Shown here: in pieces, positions 7,170-16,713 of the stretch
Layout of the letters: every line of letters starts with the position of its first letter
Numbering within the stretch: position 1 is the first letter of the stretch
Origin: Betaproteobacteria bacterium
GTDB lineage: Bacteria > Pseudomonadota > Gammaproteobacteria > Burkholderiales > Rhodocyclaceae
Assembly: GCA_019136545.1 (NCBI GenBank)
Contig: JAGVUA010000069.1
Coordinates: 9,899 to 46,248, forward strand
Direction: 5' to 3'
DNA length: 36,350 nucleotides
Notes under the pieces: generated by a model
Database searches by the model: none
What the model was told of the DNA's origin: nothing
Seen by the model: only the letters and a program-made list of their open reading frames with translations
Position numbers and translations under genes: made by a program

Positions 7170-8252
7170 ATGAAGCCCTTGCCGCCCGTGGCCCGCCTGC
7201 CCTTGCTGGCGCTCGGCGTCGTCGCGCTGGTGGTCGGCGTGCTGGCCGGTCTGGCGCGCTTGGCGGTCGTCGTGCCGGCGCCGATGGCGGCGCAGGCGGG
7301 CGCGCACGGCGCGCTGATGATCGCCGCCTTCCTCGGCACGGTGATCAGCCTGGAGCGTGCCGTCGCCCTGGCGGGCGCCGGCCGCAACTGGCCCTATCTC
7401 GCGCCGCTGTGCGCCGGCCTGGGCGGCATCGCGCTGCTCGCCGGCTTGCCGGTGGTCGCGGCGCAGGGACTGTTTTCCGTGGCCGGCGCCTTGCTGGCCG
7501 CCGGCAGCGGCCTATTGCTCCGCCAGCAGCCGGTCACGCATCTGGCGGTACTGGCGCTGGGCGCCGCCTGTTGGCTGATCGGCAACCTGGTGTGGCTGGC
7601 CAGCGGCATCATTCCGGTTGCCGTGCCTTGGTGGATCGCTTTTCTCGTGCTCACCATCGCCGGCGAGCGTCTGGAACTGACCCGTTTTCTGCCGCCCTCG
7701 CCGCCGGCGCGCCGCGCCTTCGCGCTGATCGTCGGCGTGCAGCTGCTTGGCCTGGCGGCCACGACATGGCGCGACGACGCCGGCCTGCGCCTGTTCGCCG
7801 CGAGCCTGCTGGCGCTGGCGCTGTGGTTGTCCGTCCAGGACATCGCCCGCCGCAACATTCGCCAGACGGGCTTGACGCGCTACATCGCCGCCTGCCTGCT
7901 GGCCGGCTACGGCTGGCTGGCGCTGGCCGGGCTGCTGGGCCTCGCCGGCGGCTTCGCGCTGGGCAGTCCGCTGCGCGACGCGGCGCTGCACGCGGTTTTC
8001 CTCGGTTTCGTCTTTTCCATGATCTTCGGCCATGCGCCGATCATCTTTCCGGCCGTGGCCAAGGTGCGCATTCCCTACCACCCGTTCTTTTACCTGCCGC
8101 TGGCCGTGTTGCACGTATCGGTGCTCGCCCGGCTGATCGGCGATCTTTCGTCCAACCTCGCCCTCGGCCAGGCCGCCGGCGTCGCCAATGCGCTGGCGCT
8201 GCTGCTGTTCATCGTTACCATGGTCATCAGCGTGGCGCGCGGCCAAAAATGA
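7170..8252 (+). CDS. NnrS-like polytopic membrane protein
   Basis: 360 residues, about ten to twelve hydrophobic segments spread over the whole chain. Features shared with NnrS proteins include an early AHGALMIAAFLGTVISLERA segment and HAVFLGFVFSMIFGHAPIIFPAVAKV near residue 280, with the histidines likely to bind haem or metal. It diverges from the second, canonical NnrS gene at 9353, so the locus has two paralogues. NnrS proteins protect cells against NO-derived damage, notably iron-dinitrosyl formation, and some bind haem and copper. Same-strand neighbours and the FNR-type box just past its stop place it in the denitrification accessory run. Assignment to the family is by pattern; the exact role is unknown. 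Confidence 0.7.
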   Translation: MKPLPPVARLPLLALGVVALVVGVLAGLARLAVVVPAPMAAQAGAHGALMIAAFLGTVISLERAVALAGAGRNWPYLAPLCAGLGGIALLAGLPVVAAQGLFSVAGALLAAGSGLLLRQQPVTHLAVLALGAACWLIGNLVWLASGIIPVAVPWWIAFLVLTIAGERLELTRFLPPSPPARRAFALIVGVQLLGLAATTWRDDAGLRLFAASLLALALWLSVQDIARRNIRQTGLTRYIAACLLAGYGWLALAGLLGLAGGFALGSPLRDAALHAVFLGFVFSMIFGHAPIIFPAVAKVRIPYHPFFYLPLAVLHVSVLARLIGDLSSNLALGQAAGVANALALLLFIVTMVISVARGQK

Positions 8253-8290
8253 CTCAGGTCAATTACCCGAGGATAAGAGTCAACTATGAT
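8249..8290 (+). promoter_or_regulatory. FNR/Dnr-type box and -10 element before the DUF2249 gene
   Basis: ATGAC-TCAG-GTCAA (8249-8262) is one mismatch from the TTGAC-N4-GTCAA form of the FNR-family box. A -10 hexamer TATGAT lies at 8285-8290; with a start at about 8297 the box is centred at -41.5, the classic position for activation by FNR, Dnr or NnrR. There is no recognisable -35 box, as expected for an activator-dependent promoter. The box overlaps the stop codon of the NnrS-like gene. Confidence 0.65.
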
Positions 8291-8322
8291 CCGCCGGCCT
8301 ATCAACCCATCGGAGAACTTTC

Positions 8323-8586
8323 GTGATCAACATCCCGGTCCATAACCATACCAACCCGGAAGGCCTTTATTCCTTTGACGCGCGCGGCATCGCCAAGCGT
8401 TTCCGCCACGCCGCGATCTTCGGCGCGCTCGATGCGCTGCACCCCGGCGAAGTGATGCGCTTCGTCAACGACCACGACCCCATTCCGCTGCTGCAGCAGA
8501 TGGAAGCCCGTTACGGCCAGACGGTCGAAATCACCTATCGCCAGCGCGAGCCGGCCGGTGTGGTGATCGACTTCGCCAAGCGCTGA
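8323..8586 (+). CDS. DUF2249 domain protein
   Basis: 87 residues from a GTG start. The chain contains FDARGIAKRFRHAAIFGALDALHPGEVMRFVNDHDPIPLLQQME, the DUF2249 signature with the conserved NDHDP-PL block, related in fold to TusA sulfur carriers but lacking the TusA CPxP cysteine. DUF2249 proteins are often encoded next to nitrite, NO and N2O reductase genes, and their role is not settled. An FNR-type box at the -41.5 position suggests induction under low oxygen or NO. The next gene starts three bases after its stop, so the two are co-translated. Confidence 0.85.
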   Translation: MINIPVHNHTNPEGLYSFDARGIAKRFRHAAIFGALDALHPGEVMRFVNDHDPIPLLQQMEARYGQTVEITYRQREPAGVVIDFAKR

Positions 8587-8589
8587 TCG

Positions 8590-9327
8590 ATGCGCCGGGC
8601 GTTTGCCGGCCTGCTGCTGACCGTGCCGCTCGCCGGCACGGCGGCGGACGAGATCGCACCGCCGCACCAGGAGCCGGTGCGCGAATACGCCGCGCGCGCC
8701 GCAGCGTCCGCCGCCACCCGCTGTACCGCCGGCGAACTGATGACGCTGCCGGTGAGCTTGGCCCAGGAGGCGCTGGTCGACACCGCCTACGACGCCGCGA
8801 CCGGCCGACTGCACATTTTGTATCGCATGCAGTTCAACGACCTCACCGAAGGCTGGAACTGGCACCCCGACGCAGCGGCGGCAGGCGGCGATTACTACGC
8901 CTTCAAGTACCTGCCGATCGCCTCGGTCACCGAGGATCGCGGCAGCTACCGCGCCGAGGACAAGATCGGCGCGCCGCAGGAATTCCGCATCCGCTGGCGC
9001 TACGACTACTTCTTCGTCTTCGACAATCCCTACGATTTCTACGCGCGCGACGCCGGTGACGATGCCGGCTTCGTCGTCGACGTGGCCGTGCCGGAAGCCG
9101 ATGCCCGCCGTCTGGCTGGCGGCGACCTGCGCATGAGTCTGCGCGGCCAACTGGCGCCGGACTGTCTTTCCGACAGCACGACGTTCTGGAAATCGACGTT
9201 TGCCACGCCGGTCGATTTCACCTTGAAGAAACGCTACCTGATCGGCAGGCTCACGGAGGTTTTTTTCCACGATGCCGCCTCCGGCAGGCTGCTGGCCCGC
9301 CTGCCGGCGCGCCCGGCCTCCCGCTAG
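8590..9327 (+). CDS. Exported protein of unknown function in the denitrification run
   Basis: 245 residues, beginning with a short Sec signal peptide (RRAFAGLLLTVPLAGTAAD, cleavage likely after AGTAA). The mature part is soluble and rich in aromatic residues (EGWNWHP, YDYFFVFDNPYDFY), with two cysteines (in TRCTAGEL and PDCLSDS) that could form a disulfide. I do not recognise the family. It starts three bases after the DUF2249 gene and is followed 25 bases later by nnrS, so it should be expressed with them under the FNR-type promoter. A periplasmic role linked to NO or copper enzymes is only a guess from position. Confidence 0.8.
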   Translation: MRRAFAGLLLTVPLAGTAADEIAPPHQEPVREYAARAAASAATRCTAGELMTLPVSLAQEALVDTAYDAATGRLHILYRMQFNDLTEGWNWHPDAAAAGGDYYAFKYLPIASVTEDRGSYRAEDKIGAPQEFRIRWRYDYFFVFDNPYDFYARDAGDDAGFVVDVAVPEADARRLAGGDLRMSLRGQLAPDCLSDSTTFWKSTFATPVDFTLKKRYLIGRLTEVFFHDAASGRLLARLPARPASR

Positions 9328-9352
9328 ACGCGGCCATGTTCCGGCAACGCCC

Positions 9353-10516
9353 ATGAGATTCACGCAACAACCGCTGTGGTCGGCGGGTTTCCGCCCCTTC
9401 TTCATCCTGGCCTGCGTCGCCGGCCTCGGCCTGCCGATCTGGTGGGCCTTGATCTTCACCGGCAGCGTACCGCCGCCGCTGACTTTCGCCTTGCCGCCGG
9501 TTCAGTGGCATGCCCACGAAATGTTCTACGGCTTCGGCTGGGCGGTGTTCGGCGGCTTCCTGCTCACCGCCTCGAAGAACTGGCTGAACGTGCGCGGCTG
9601 GCATGGCGGCGCGCTGGTGTTGCTCGCCGCCGCCTGGCTGCTCGACCGGCTGGCCATGAGCCTGGGCGCCGGCTGGCCGCCGGCGCTGTTCTGGCTGGCC
9701 GCCGGCCTGTTCCAGGTGGCCATCGTCGCCATGCTGCTGCACACCATGCTGCCGCAGAAGGTGCGCGGCGGCGCCAGCGACAATTATTTCTTCTGGATCC
9801 TGCTGCTGCTGTTCCTGCCCGCCAAGTTCCTCATCCTGCAGCAAGCGCACTTCGCCGAAGGCTGGGCGATGACCCTGGCGCTGTTCCGGCTGGTGGTGCT
9901 CATCATGCTCGAGCGCACCCAGGTGCAGTACATGCGCCACGCCTTCCAGGCCGAGATCCTGCGCGATCCGCGCCTCGACGTTCCGATCAAGTGGCTGGCC
10001 CTGGCCCTGGCCTTCGCGCCCTGGCTGCCCGCCGCCGTCGCCGGCGGTGCCGAAGCCGTGCTGGCGCTGCTGCTGCTCGTCCGCTTCACGGGCTGGAAGC
10101 CGCTGCGCGCTTTCTCGCGCCTCGACGTCGGCATCATGTATCTCGGCTACCTGATGATCGTCGCGCAACTGCTGGTGGACGCGGTCGGCCATTTCGTGGC
10201 GCTGCCCTGGGTGGGCAGCGTTTCCGCGCACCTGTTCACCGTCGGCGTGCTCGGCACCATCATGCCGGCCATGATCGTGCGTATCGCCAAGGGCCATACC
10301 GGCCGCGAGGTGGTGTTCGAGCCGGCCGACAAGCTCGTGCTGTGGCTCATGATCGCCGGCCTGGTGGCGCGGGTCGTCATGCCGCAATTCCATCCGGCCG
10401 GTTATGCGATGTGGCTGCATATCGCCGCCACCACCTGGCTGCTCGCCTTCGCCATCCTGCTGTGGCGCTATGCGCCTTTCCTGCTGGCGCCACGCGTGGA
10501 CGGCAAGGAGCACTGA
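9353..10516 (+). CDS. nnrS: NnrS family protein
   Basis: 387 residues; the ATG at 9353 (MRFTQQPLWSAGFRPFF) is chosen over an in-frame upstream codon that would overlap the previous gene. It shows the canonical NnrS opening, LWSAGFRPFFILAC, then WHAHEMFYGFGWAVFGGFLLTASKNW, and about twelve membrane spans, with MIVRIAKGHTGRE near the C-terminal third. The conserved histidines are those expected to bind haem. In denitrifiers NnrS is under NnrR/FNR control and eases the effects of NO on iron proteins. It ends the + strand run and is convergent with the - strand response regulator; a perfect GNRA-loop hairpin lies between. Confidence 0.93.
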   Translation: MRFTQQPLWSAGFRPFFILACVAGLGLPIWWALIFTGSVPPPLTFALPPVQWHAHEMFYGFGWAVFGGFLLTASKNWLNVRGWHGGALVLLAAAWLLDRLAMSLGAGWPPALFWLAAGLFQVAIVAMLLHTMLPQKVRGGASDNYFFWILLLLFLPAKFLILQQAHFAEGWAMTLALFRLVVLIMLERTQVQYMRHAFQAEILRDPRLDVPIKWLALALAFAPWLPAAVAGGAEAVLALLLLVRFTGWKPLRAFSRLDVGIMYLGYLMIVAQLLVDAVGHFVALPWVGSVSAHLFTVGVLGTIMPAMIVRIAKGHTGREVVFEPADKLVLWLMIAGLVARVVMPQFHPAGYAMWLHIAATTWLLAFAILLWRYAPFLLAPRVDGKEH

Positions 10517-10529
10517 CGCCCCCCGGGGA

Positions 10530-10545
10530 AGTCGGGAGACCGACT
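10530..10545. terminator. Hairpin between convergent nnrS and response regulator genes
   Basis: AGTCGG-GAGA-CCGACT is a perfect six-base stem with a GAGA tetraloop, placed in the 34-base gap between two convergent stop codons. There is no T-run on either side, so it may act as a 3' mRNA stabiliser or a weak bidirectional terminator. Confidence 0.45.
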
Positions 10546-10550
10546 AGGGG

Positions 10551-11072
10551 TCAATGCCGCTGTCCGTCGGCAAGGGATCGCCGCCTGCGGCGGGCAGCCC
10601 GTTGCCGGAGCGTCGCAAGCATCGCCTGGCTTGATGCGTCGGTCTTTGCCGTCAGCTGTCTTTGCAGCGTTCGACGGTGCATCCGCAGCGCGCGCGCCGT
10701 GGCGGAAATATTGCCGCCATGGTCGGCCAGAACGCGCATGATGTGTTTCCACTTCAGATGTTCCAGCGACCGCGCCTTGGCCAGCTTGATGGCGTCGACG
10801 GCCGTCCTGATGCTGGCGTAGCCGGTCAGGACCAGTATTTTCATGGCGGGGTTGATTGCGCGCAGAGGCCGTATCAGCGACAGGCCGGAATCGGCGGCCA
10901 GCCGGAGGTCGAGCACGACCGCGTCGGGCGCCGAGCGCGTCGCGGTCGCCAGCGCGGCGTGAACGTCGCGCGTGGAAACGGCCTGGTATCCTCGCCGCCG
11001 GAACAGGTGCGTCAGGACGCGCGACATATCGGGATCGTCCTCGACGATCAGGACGTGCGGGACATTGTTCAT
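10551..11072 (-). CDS. RegA/ActR/RoxR-type response regulator with an internally shortened receiver
   Basis: 173 residues from the ATG at 11072 (MNNVPHVLIVEDDPDM). A possible ATG 21 codons upstream adds a basic, non-family stretch, so I reject it. The receiver has the acidic pair EDD, the phospho-accepting Asp in VVLDLRL and the Thr in VLTGYASI. The C-terminal DNA-binding domain is a RegA-type Fis HTH (NISATARALRMHRRTLQRQL). Between them, AVDAIKL runs straight into AKARSLEHLKWKHI. RegA relatives have about 30-35 residues there, including the conserved Lys-Pro of the receiver's last strand and helix. Phosphorylation-dependent switching may thus be lost. A 30-residue basic tail (RQRAARRRRR) is also atypical. 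Located 124 bases downstream of norD; no partner kinase is seen. Confidence 0.85.
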   Translation of the reverse strand: MNNVPHVLIVEDDPDMSRVLTHLFRRRGYQAVSTRDVHAALATATRSAPDAVVLDLRLAADSGLSLIRPLRAINPAMKILVLTGYASIRTAVDAIKLAKARSLEHLKWKHIMRVLADHGGNISATARALRMHRRTLQRQLTAKTDASSQAMLATLRQRAARRRRRSLADGQRH

Positions 11073-11196
11073 GCTCGTGCTGTCGGTTTTGGGGGAAAGG
11101 CGGCGATTATCGGCACGAACGCGCTTGATATCCATATGACATATCGCCGCGCGTCGGAATGTCGCGACCGTTTTCCGCCCCAGGGAGCGGCCGGGC

Positions 11197-13062
11197 CTAT
11201 CGATCGGTCAGTTGCGCATAGAGCTGTGGCAGGCGGGTGAGCAGTTCCTCGGGCTTTCTCATGATGACAAAGCCGTTCGGCCCGCACATATGGGGCAGGT
11301 AGGCGGCCGCTTCGCGGTCGATGGTGACGAAGAAGGGCTTGATGCCGGCATTGCGGGCTTCGGCGAGGGCGTGGCGGGTATCCTCGATACCGTAACGACC
11401 TTCGTAGAGGTCGGTGTCGTGGGGCTTGCCGTCGGAAAGCACCAGCAGCAGCCGGCGTGGGCTGGGTTGCGGCTCGAGCAGCTGGACCGTGCGGCGCACC
11501 GCGGCGCCCAGGCGCGTGTAGTAGCCGGGCTTGAGGGCGGCGATCCGTCCCCGCGTCATCGCGTCGAAAGGGCGATCGAAGGGCTTGATCTCGTGAAAGC
11601 GCACGAAGCTTCGCCGCAACGAGGAAAAACCGTAAAAGGCGAATCGGTCGCCGGTGGCGGTCAGGGCATCGCCGAACAGCATCAGGCTGTCGCGTATGAC
11701 GTCGATCACCCGCTGTTCGTCGTTGGCGTGGGCGTCGGTGGACAGGGAGAGGTCGGCGAGCACCAGGCAGGCCAGGTCGCGGTCGGCGGGCCGGCGGTCC
11801 AGATAGGCGCTGGTGCCGGCCAACGACCGGCCGGCCCGGCGGTCGGCGGCGATGCGCACGCAGGCGTCGATGTCGGGCTCGATGCCATCCGGCTGGCCTT
11901 TGAGCCACCGGCGCGCGGGCGCCAGTGCGGCGAACTGGCTTTTCAGCCTTTGCGCCGACCGGCGCAGGCGCTCGGGTAGCGGGCAAGGTTCGGCCTGGCG
12001 CGCTGCCATCGGTTGCACGCGGCAATAGTCCGGCTTCAGCCGCTGCCGCCGCCAGTCCCATTCGGGCAGCAAAATGCCGGGACCGAGCGCCAGATCGTCC
12101 TCGGCTGCGGGGGGCAGGTCGAGGTCGAGCCGCACTTTCGACGCCGCCTGCTGGCCGGTGTCGTCGTCCCCCGCCAGCATCAGCCTGTCGAGCGATATGG
12201 CGGCACGGCCGGCATCGGGATTGGGGTCGTCGTCGGTCGCGCGATTGACTTTGACGAACTCGGCCCAGGACAGGAGGCTCTCGGCGCGGAAGGGCAGAAT
12301 CATCGGCGAATCGTGGCTCGGCATCTCGACGCGTTCTGCCTGATAGCGCTTGTTCGGCGCCTGCTGCTCCTGCGACGGCGCGCCTTCCCGTTCGTTTGGC
12401 GTCGGCGCCCTGGCCGCGGCATCGGGCGCGATGGGCGCGGGCATCAGCCAAAGCGGCACCGGCTGTACTGTGCGGACTTTCCCGCGCTTTGGCGCCGGCA
12501 GCGCGGCAACGCTGCCCGGGACGAGCAGGGCCTGGCGAATGGCGCGCTCCTGGGCCGCTTCATCCTCGGGCAGTCGGTCGGGCGCGATGCGCTCGTTCAG
12601 CAGCGCCAGGACCAGTCGACGGTAGCGCGCCAGCAGGCCGGGATGCGTTTGCAAGGCGCGCAGCGTTGCCTGCTGGTTCACGGCGATCCAGTGTTGCGGC
12701 GATCGCGATCGTTCCGGATCGGTGCGGGCCGCCAGTGCGGCGAGCCACAGATAAAGATCGCGATTGAGGTCCGGCGTCGGCAGAACGGCAAGGCGGGGCG
12801 GCAGACGCAGGATTTCGCGGTCCAGCGCCGCATGGGCCGTGCGCATGCCGATGCCGGCGATGCGCTGAAGCAGGCGCCGGCGCGCACCGTGCGCGCAATC
12901 GGCGGCGGCGACGACGCGCAGGCCGGCATCGCCGCCTAGCGCGCGGAAAAATACGCCGAGCGTCTTCTCGATGTCCTTGAGTTCGACGGCCGCGTGGGGA
13001 TGATCCCGCCGGGCGGCCTGCGTGACCCAGCGATCCCAGCGCGCGCCGATCCACTCTTCCAT
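11197..13062 (-). CDS. norD: Nitric oxide reductase activation protein NorD (VWA domain)
   Basis: 621 residues. The C-terminal third is a von Willebrand factor A domain: the MIDAS metal site starts with DLSLST at residue 437, followed by FYGFSSLRRSFVRFHEIKPF, TRLGAAVRRTVQLL and LLLVLSDGKPHDTDLYEGRYGIEDTR, which are standard NorD blocks. The N-terminal half is helical and the middle (about 190-260) is Pro-, Glu- and Gln-rich linker. NorD works with the AAA+ ATPase NorQ to insert non-haem iron into NorB. The gene is 69 bases downstream of norQ, with a 16-base palindrome in the gap. Cytoplasmic. Confidence 0.93.
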   Translation of the reverse strand: MEEWIGARWDRWVTQAARRDHPHAAVELKDIEKTLGVFFRALGGDAGLRVVAAADCAHGARRRLLQRIAGIGMRTAHAALDREILRLPPRLAVLPTPDLNRDLYLWLAALAARTDPERSRSPQHWIAVNQQATLRALQTHPGLLARYRRLVLALLNERIAPDRLPEDEAAQERAIRQALLVPGSVAALPAPKRGKVRTVQPVPLWLMPAPIAPDAAARAPTPNEREGAPSQEQQAPNKRYQAERVEMPSHDSPMILPFRAESLLSWAEFVKVNRATDDDPNPDAGRAAISLDRLMLAGDDDTGQQAASKVRLDLDLPPAAEDDLALGPGILLPEWDWRRQRLKPDYCRVQPMAARQAEPCPLPERLRRSAQRLKSQFAALAPARRWLKGQPDGIEPDIDACVRIAADRRAGRSLAGTSAYLDRRPADRDLACLVLADLSLSTDAHANDEQRVIDVIRDSLMLFGDALTATGDRFAFYGFSSLRRSFVRFHEIKPFDRPFDAMTRGRIAALKPGYYTRLGAAVRRTVQLLEPQPSPRRLLLVLSDGKPHDTDLYEGRYGIEDTRHALAEARNAGIKPFFVTIDREAAAYLPHMCGPNGFVIMRKPEELLTRLPQLYAQLTDR

Positions 13063-13070
13063 CAGCAGCG

Positions 13071-13086
13071 TCCGCCGATCGGCGGA
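13071..13086. other. Perfect 16-base palindrome between norQ and norD
   Basis: TCCGCCGATCGGCGGA is fully self-complementary and lies just upstream of the norD start in the norQ-norD gap. In mRNA it could form a hairpin close to the norD ribosome site. There is no T-run, so it is not a standard terminator. Confidence 0.4.
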
Positions 13087-13131
13087 AAGCGATCACTGCG
13101 GCTTGCCATGATGCGCGGTTCGTCCATGGGC

Positions 13132-13914
13132 CTATTTGCCGAACGTGGCCAGCACGACTTCCTCGAGCGCGGCGGCGACTTCGCGATCGTCGGTGAGCGC
13201 CTCGATCAGCGCGGCGCGACAGGCGACCACGGGGTCCATGCCGTCGCGGATCAGGAGCGCGGCGTAGATGAGCAGGCGCGTGCTGGCGACTTCCTCGAGG
13301 TCGACGTCTTTCAGCGCGCGCAGCGAACGGCCGAGGTCGACCAGCCGCTTGGCCACGAAGGCGTCGCAGCGGGTTTCGCCGACGAGGATGCTTTCCTCGC
13401 GCGCGGCATCGGGAAAATCGAAGCGCAGCGCCAGAAAGCGCTGGCGGGTCGAGGGCTTCATCCCCTTGAGGAAGTTCTGGTAGCCGGGGTTGTAGCTGAC
13501 CACCAGCATGAAATCGTCGGGCGCCTGCAACACCTCGCCGTTGCGGTCGATGGGCAGCGTGCGGCGATGATCGGCGAGCGGGTGGATCACCACGGTGGTG
13601 TCCTTGCGGGCCTCGACGACTTCGTCGAGATAACAGATGCCGCCTTCGCGTACGGCGCGCGTCAGCGGACCGTCCGACCAGTAGGTCTCGCCGTCGCCGA
13701 TCAGATGGCGGCCGACCAGGTCGGCGGCGGTCAGATCGTCGTGGCAGGCCACGGTATGGAGCGGCAGGCCGAGCTTCGCGGCCATGTAGGCGACGAAGCG
13801 CGTCTTGCCCGCGCCGGTCGGGCCCTTGATCAGCACGGGCAAGCGGTTGCGGTGCGCGTGTTCGAAGAGGTCGATTTCGTCGCCCGACGCCTGGTAGAAA
13901 GGCAGTTCGCTCAT
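13132..13914 (-). CDS. norQ: AAA+ ATPase NorQ (MoxR type), nitric oxide reductase activation
   Basis: 260 residues from the ATG at 13914, which overlaps the norF stop by four bases; upstream in-frame sequence belongs to norF in another frame. Walker A is GPTGAGKT (31-38), Walker B is ICYLDEV (93-99), and NPGYQNFLKGMKPSTRQRF carries the sensor region typical of NorQ/CbbQ. NorQ is a hexameric chaperone that, with NorD, activates NorB by non-haem iron insertion. Length and motifs are normal. Confidence 0.95.
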   Translation of the reverse strand: MSELPFYQASGDEIDLFEHAHRNRLPVLIKGPTGAGKTRFVAYMAAKLGLPLHTVACHDDLTAADLVGRHLIGDGETYWSDGPLTRAVREGGICYLDEVVEARKDTTVVIHPLADHRRTLPIDRNGEVLQAPDDFMLVVSYNPGYQNFLKGMKPSTRQRFLALRFDFPDAAREESILVGETRCDAFVAKRLVDLGRSLRALKDVDLEEVASTRLLIYAALLIRDGMDPVVACRAALIEALTDDREVAAALEEVVLATFGK

Positions 13915-14171
13915 CGCAACCCCAGCCAGTAGGGGAGAAGAATGGCGGCGAGCGCCGCCAGCAGCCAGCCCAGCACGGGCGCGCGCCATGCGAAGGCGAC
14001 GCCCCGCAAGGCCATGAAGTCCTCGATGATCGCCCAGGCCTTGAGGGCGGCGATCGCCAGCGCCGCGGAGGCGGCGAGGGGGCTCGCGCCGCAGTTCCTG
14101 CCGATCGTCCAGGTCAGCGCGGTGGCGGCCATCAGGCCGAGCCAGACGATGTCGAGGCGGCGCGTGCTCAT
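13911..14171 (-). CDS. norF: NorF-like small membrane protein (cytochrome c oxidase subunit IV type)
   Basis: 86 residues with three hydrophobic segments (about 8-24, 30-47 and 63-82) and a central RNCGASPLAASAALAIAALKAWAIIEDFMALR block shared with NorF and prokaryotic COX4-like proteins. NorF and NorE support full NO reductase activity but are not catalytic. It overlaps norQ by four bases and follows norE by seven. Short and hydrophobic, so assignment relies partly on position between norE and norQ. Confidence 0.8.
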   Translation of the reverse strand: MSTRRLDIVWLGLMAATALTWTIGRNCGASPLAASAALAIAALKAWAIIEDFMALRGVAFAWRAPVLGWLLAALAAILLPYWLGLR

Positions 14172-14178
14172 GCCGGTC

Positions 14179-14763
14179 TCAGCGCAGCACGTAAACCAGC
14201 GGAAAGAGAACGACCCACACCAGATCGACCATGTGCCAGTAGCTGGCGCCGGTCTCCATGCCGCGGTGATCGGCCGCCGAGTAGCCGCCCCGCCGCGCCT
14301 TGTGCCAGACGAACGCGAGGATCACCATGCCCAGCGCCACGTGCATGGCGTGAAACATGGTCAGCGAAAGGTAGAAGGTATAGAAGAGATTGGTTTCGAG
14401 ATCGATGCCCGCCGAGAACTTGGCGCCGTATTCGAAGGCTTTGACGATGAGGAAGCCGATGCCCGTCAAGATTGCCGCCATGAGCCAGCGCGCGCTGATG
14501 CGCGCGCGGCTGGCGCGGATGGCCGCCACCGCACGCGCCACGCACCAGCTGCCGGTGATGAGCAGCAAGGTGTTGAGCATGCCGGCGCGGCTGTCCAGCG
14601 TGAGCTGCATCTCGTTGAACAGCGCGAGATGCTTCAGGCGGGCGAAGGCGTAGGCCGCGAACAGCACCAGGAACACCGCCAGTTCGGCCAGGATGAACAC
14701 CCAGATGGCGAGGTCGCCCGGCGGGTACGGTTGCCGGGCATCGGGAACGGCAGGCGCGGTCAT
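14179..14763 (-). CDS. norE: NorE, cytochrome c oxidase subunit III-like protein
   Basis: 194 residues with five predicted membrane spans. Family blocks include PPGDLAIWVFILAELAVFLVLFAAYAFAR at the N-terminus, LTMFHAMHVALGMVIL and the C-terminal GASYWHMVDLVWVVLFPLVYVLR, all typical of heme-copper oxidase subunit III and NorE. It assists assembly or stability of NO reductase. It lies 67 bases after norB and seven before norF. The norB-norE gap holds a near-consensus copy of the dispersed AAAGTCAG element. Confidence 0.92.
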   Translation of the reverse strand: MTAPAVPDARQPYPPGDLAIWVFILAELAVFLVLFAAYAFARLKHLALFNEMQLTLDSRAGMLNTLLLITGSWCVARAVAAIRASRARISARWLMAAILTGIGFLIVKAFEYGAKFSAGIDLETNLFYTFYLSLTMFHAMHVALGMVILAFVWHKARRGGYSAADHRGMETGASYWHMVDLVWVVLFPLVYVLR

Positions 14764-14830
14764 GACAATGCTGCGAACGGGCGGTGCGTCGGCGTGTCAC
14801 CATGGCTGACTTTCCGCCCATGCCGGCGCC

Positions 14831-16213
<1,383 letters not shown>

Positions 16214-16230
16214 CTATGGTCGGCTGCCGG

Positions 16231-16665
16231 TCAGCCCTGGATGTTGGGCGGCCATTGGGCGGTATCGATTTGCGAGACGTAGTTCAGGAACGCGGCGATT
16301 TCGTCGAGCTGCTGGTCCGTGAAGTTGAACTGCGGCATGCTGCGCCGGCCCGGAATGCCTTCCTTCGGCCGAGACTGGATGAACGCCTTGACGGCTTCCT
16401 CGCTGCCCAGACGCTTGACTACGTTGCCCAGTTCCGGCGCGAAATAGGCGCCTTCGCCGAGCAGGGTGTGGCAACCGATGCAGTTGTTGGTTTCCCAGAG
16501 CTTCTTGCCGGCGACGACTTTCGGGTCGGCCAGCATTTCATGTCTGTCGCGCTGAGGGATGCTCCGCTCGGTCTGGTAGGTCAGCGCCAGAAACACCAGC
16601 AGGAAGAACAGCGTTCCTCCATAGAACATGTTGCGGGCGGTGGCGGTGGTGAATGAACTGCTCAT
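16231..16665 (-). CDS. norC: Nitric oxide reductase cytochrome c subunit NorC
   Basis: 144 residues from the ATG at 16665, preceded by GGGAGG at good spacing; an upstream ATG in the frame lies across the promoter and is rejected. One N-terminal membrane anchor (about 14-30) holds a periplasmic cytochrome c domain with the haem motif CIGCH (62-66) and axial Met110 in RRSMPQFNF. It passes electrons from soluble cytochromes to NorB. First gene of norCBEFQD, transcribed from a promoter with a perfect FNR/NnrR-type box. Confidence 0.96.
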   Translation of the reverse strand: MSSSFTTATARNMFYGGTLFFLLVFLALTYQTERSIPQRDRHEMLADPKVVAGKKLWETNNCIGCHTLLGEGAYFAPELGNVVKRLGSEEAVKAFIQSRPKEGIPGRRSMPQFNFTDQQLDEIAAFLNYVSQIDTAQWPPNIQG

Positions 16666-16713
16666 GGGCGTGGTCCTCCCGAATTGACGCGCAGCAAGCC
16701 TGCGCCGGGCGGG

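Noticed and set aside
11073-11135. Upstream ATG for the RegA-like regulator.
   Set aside because: The added 21 residues are not part of the family and lack a ribosome site; MNNVPHVLIVEDD is a normal receiver start.
12241-12256. AAAGTCAA (reverse) at norD as a further copy of the dispersed element.
   Set aside because: The core differs and the flanking GGCG and AC positions do not match.
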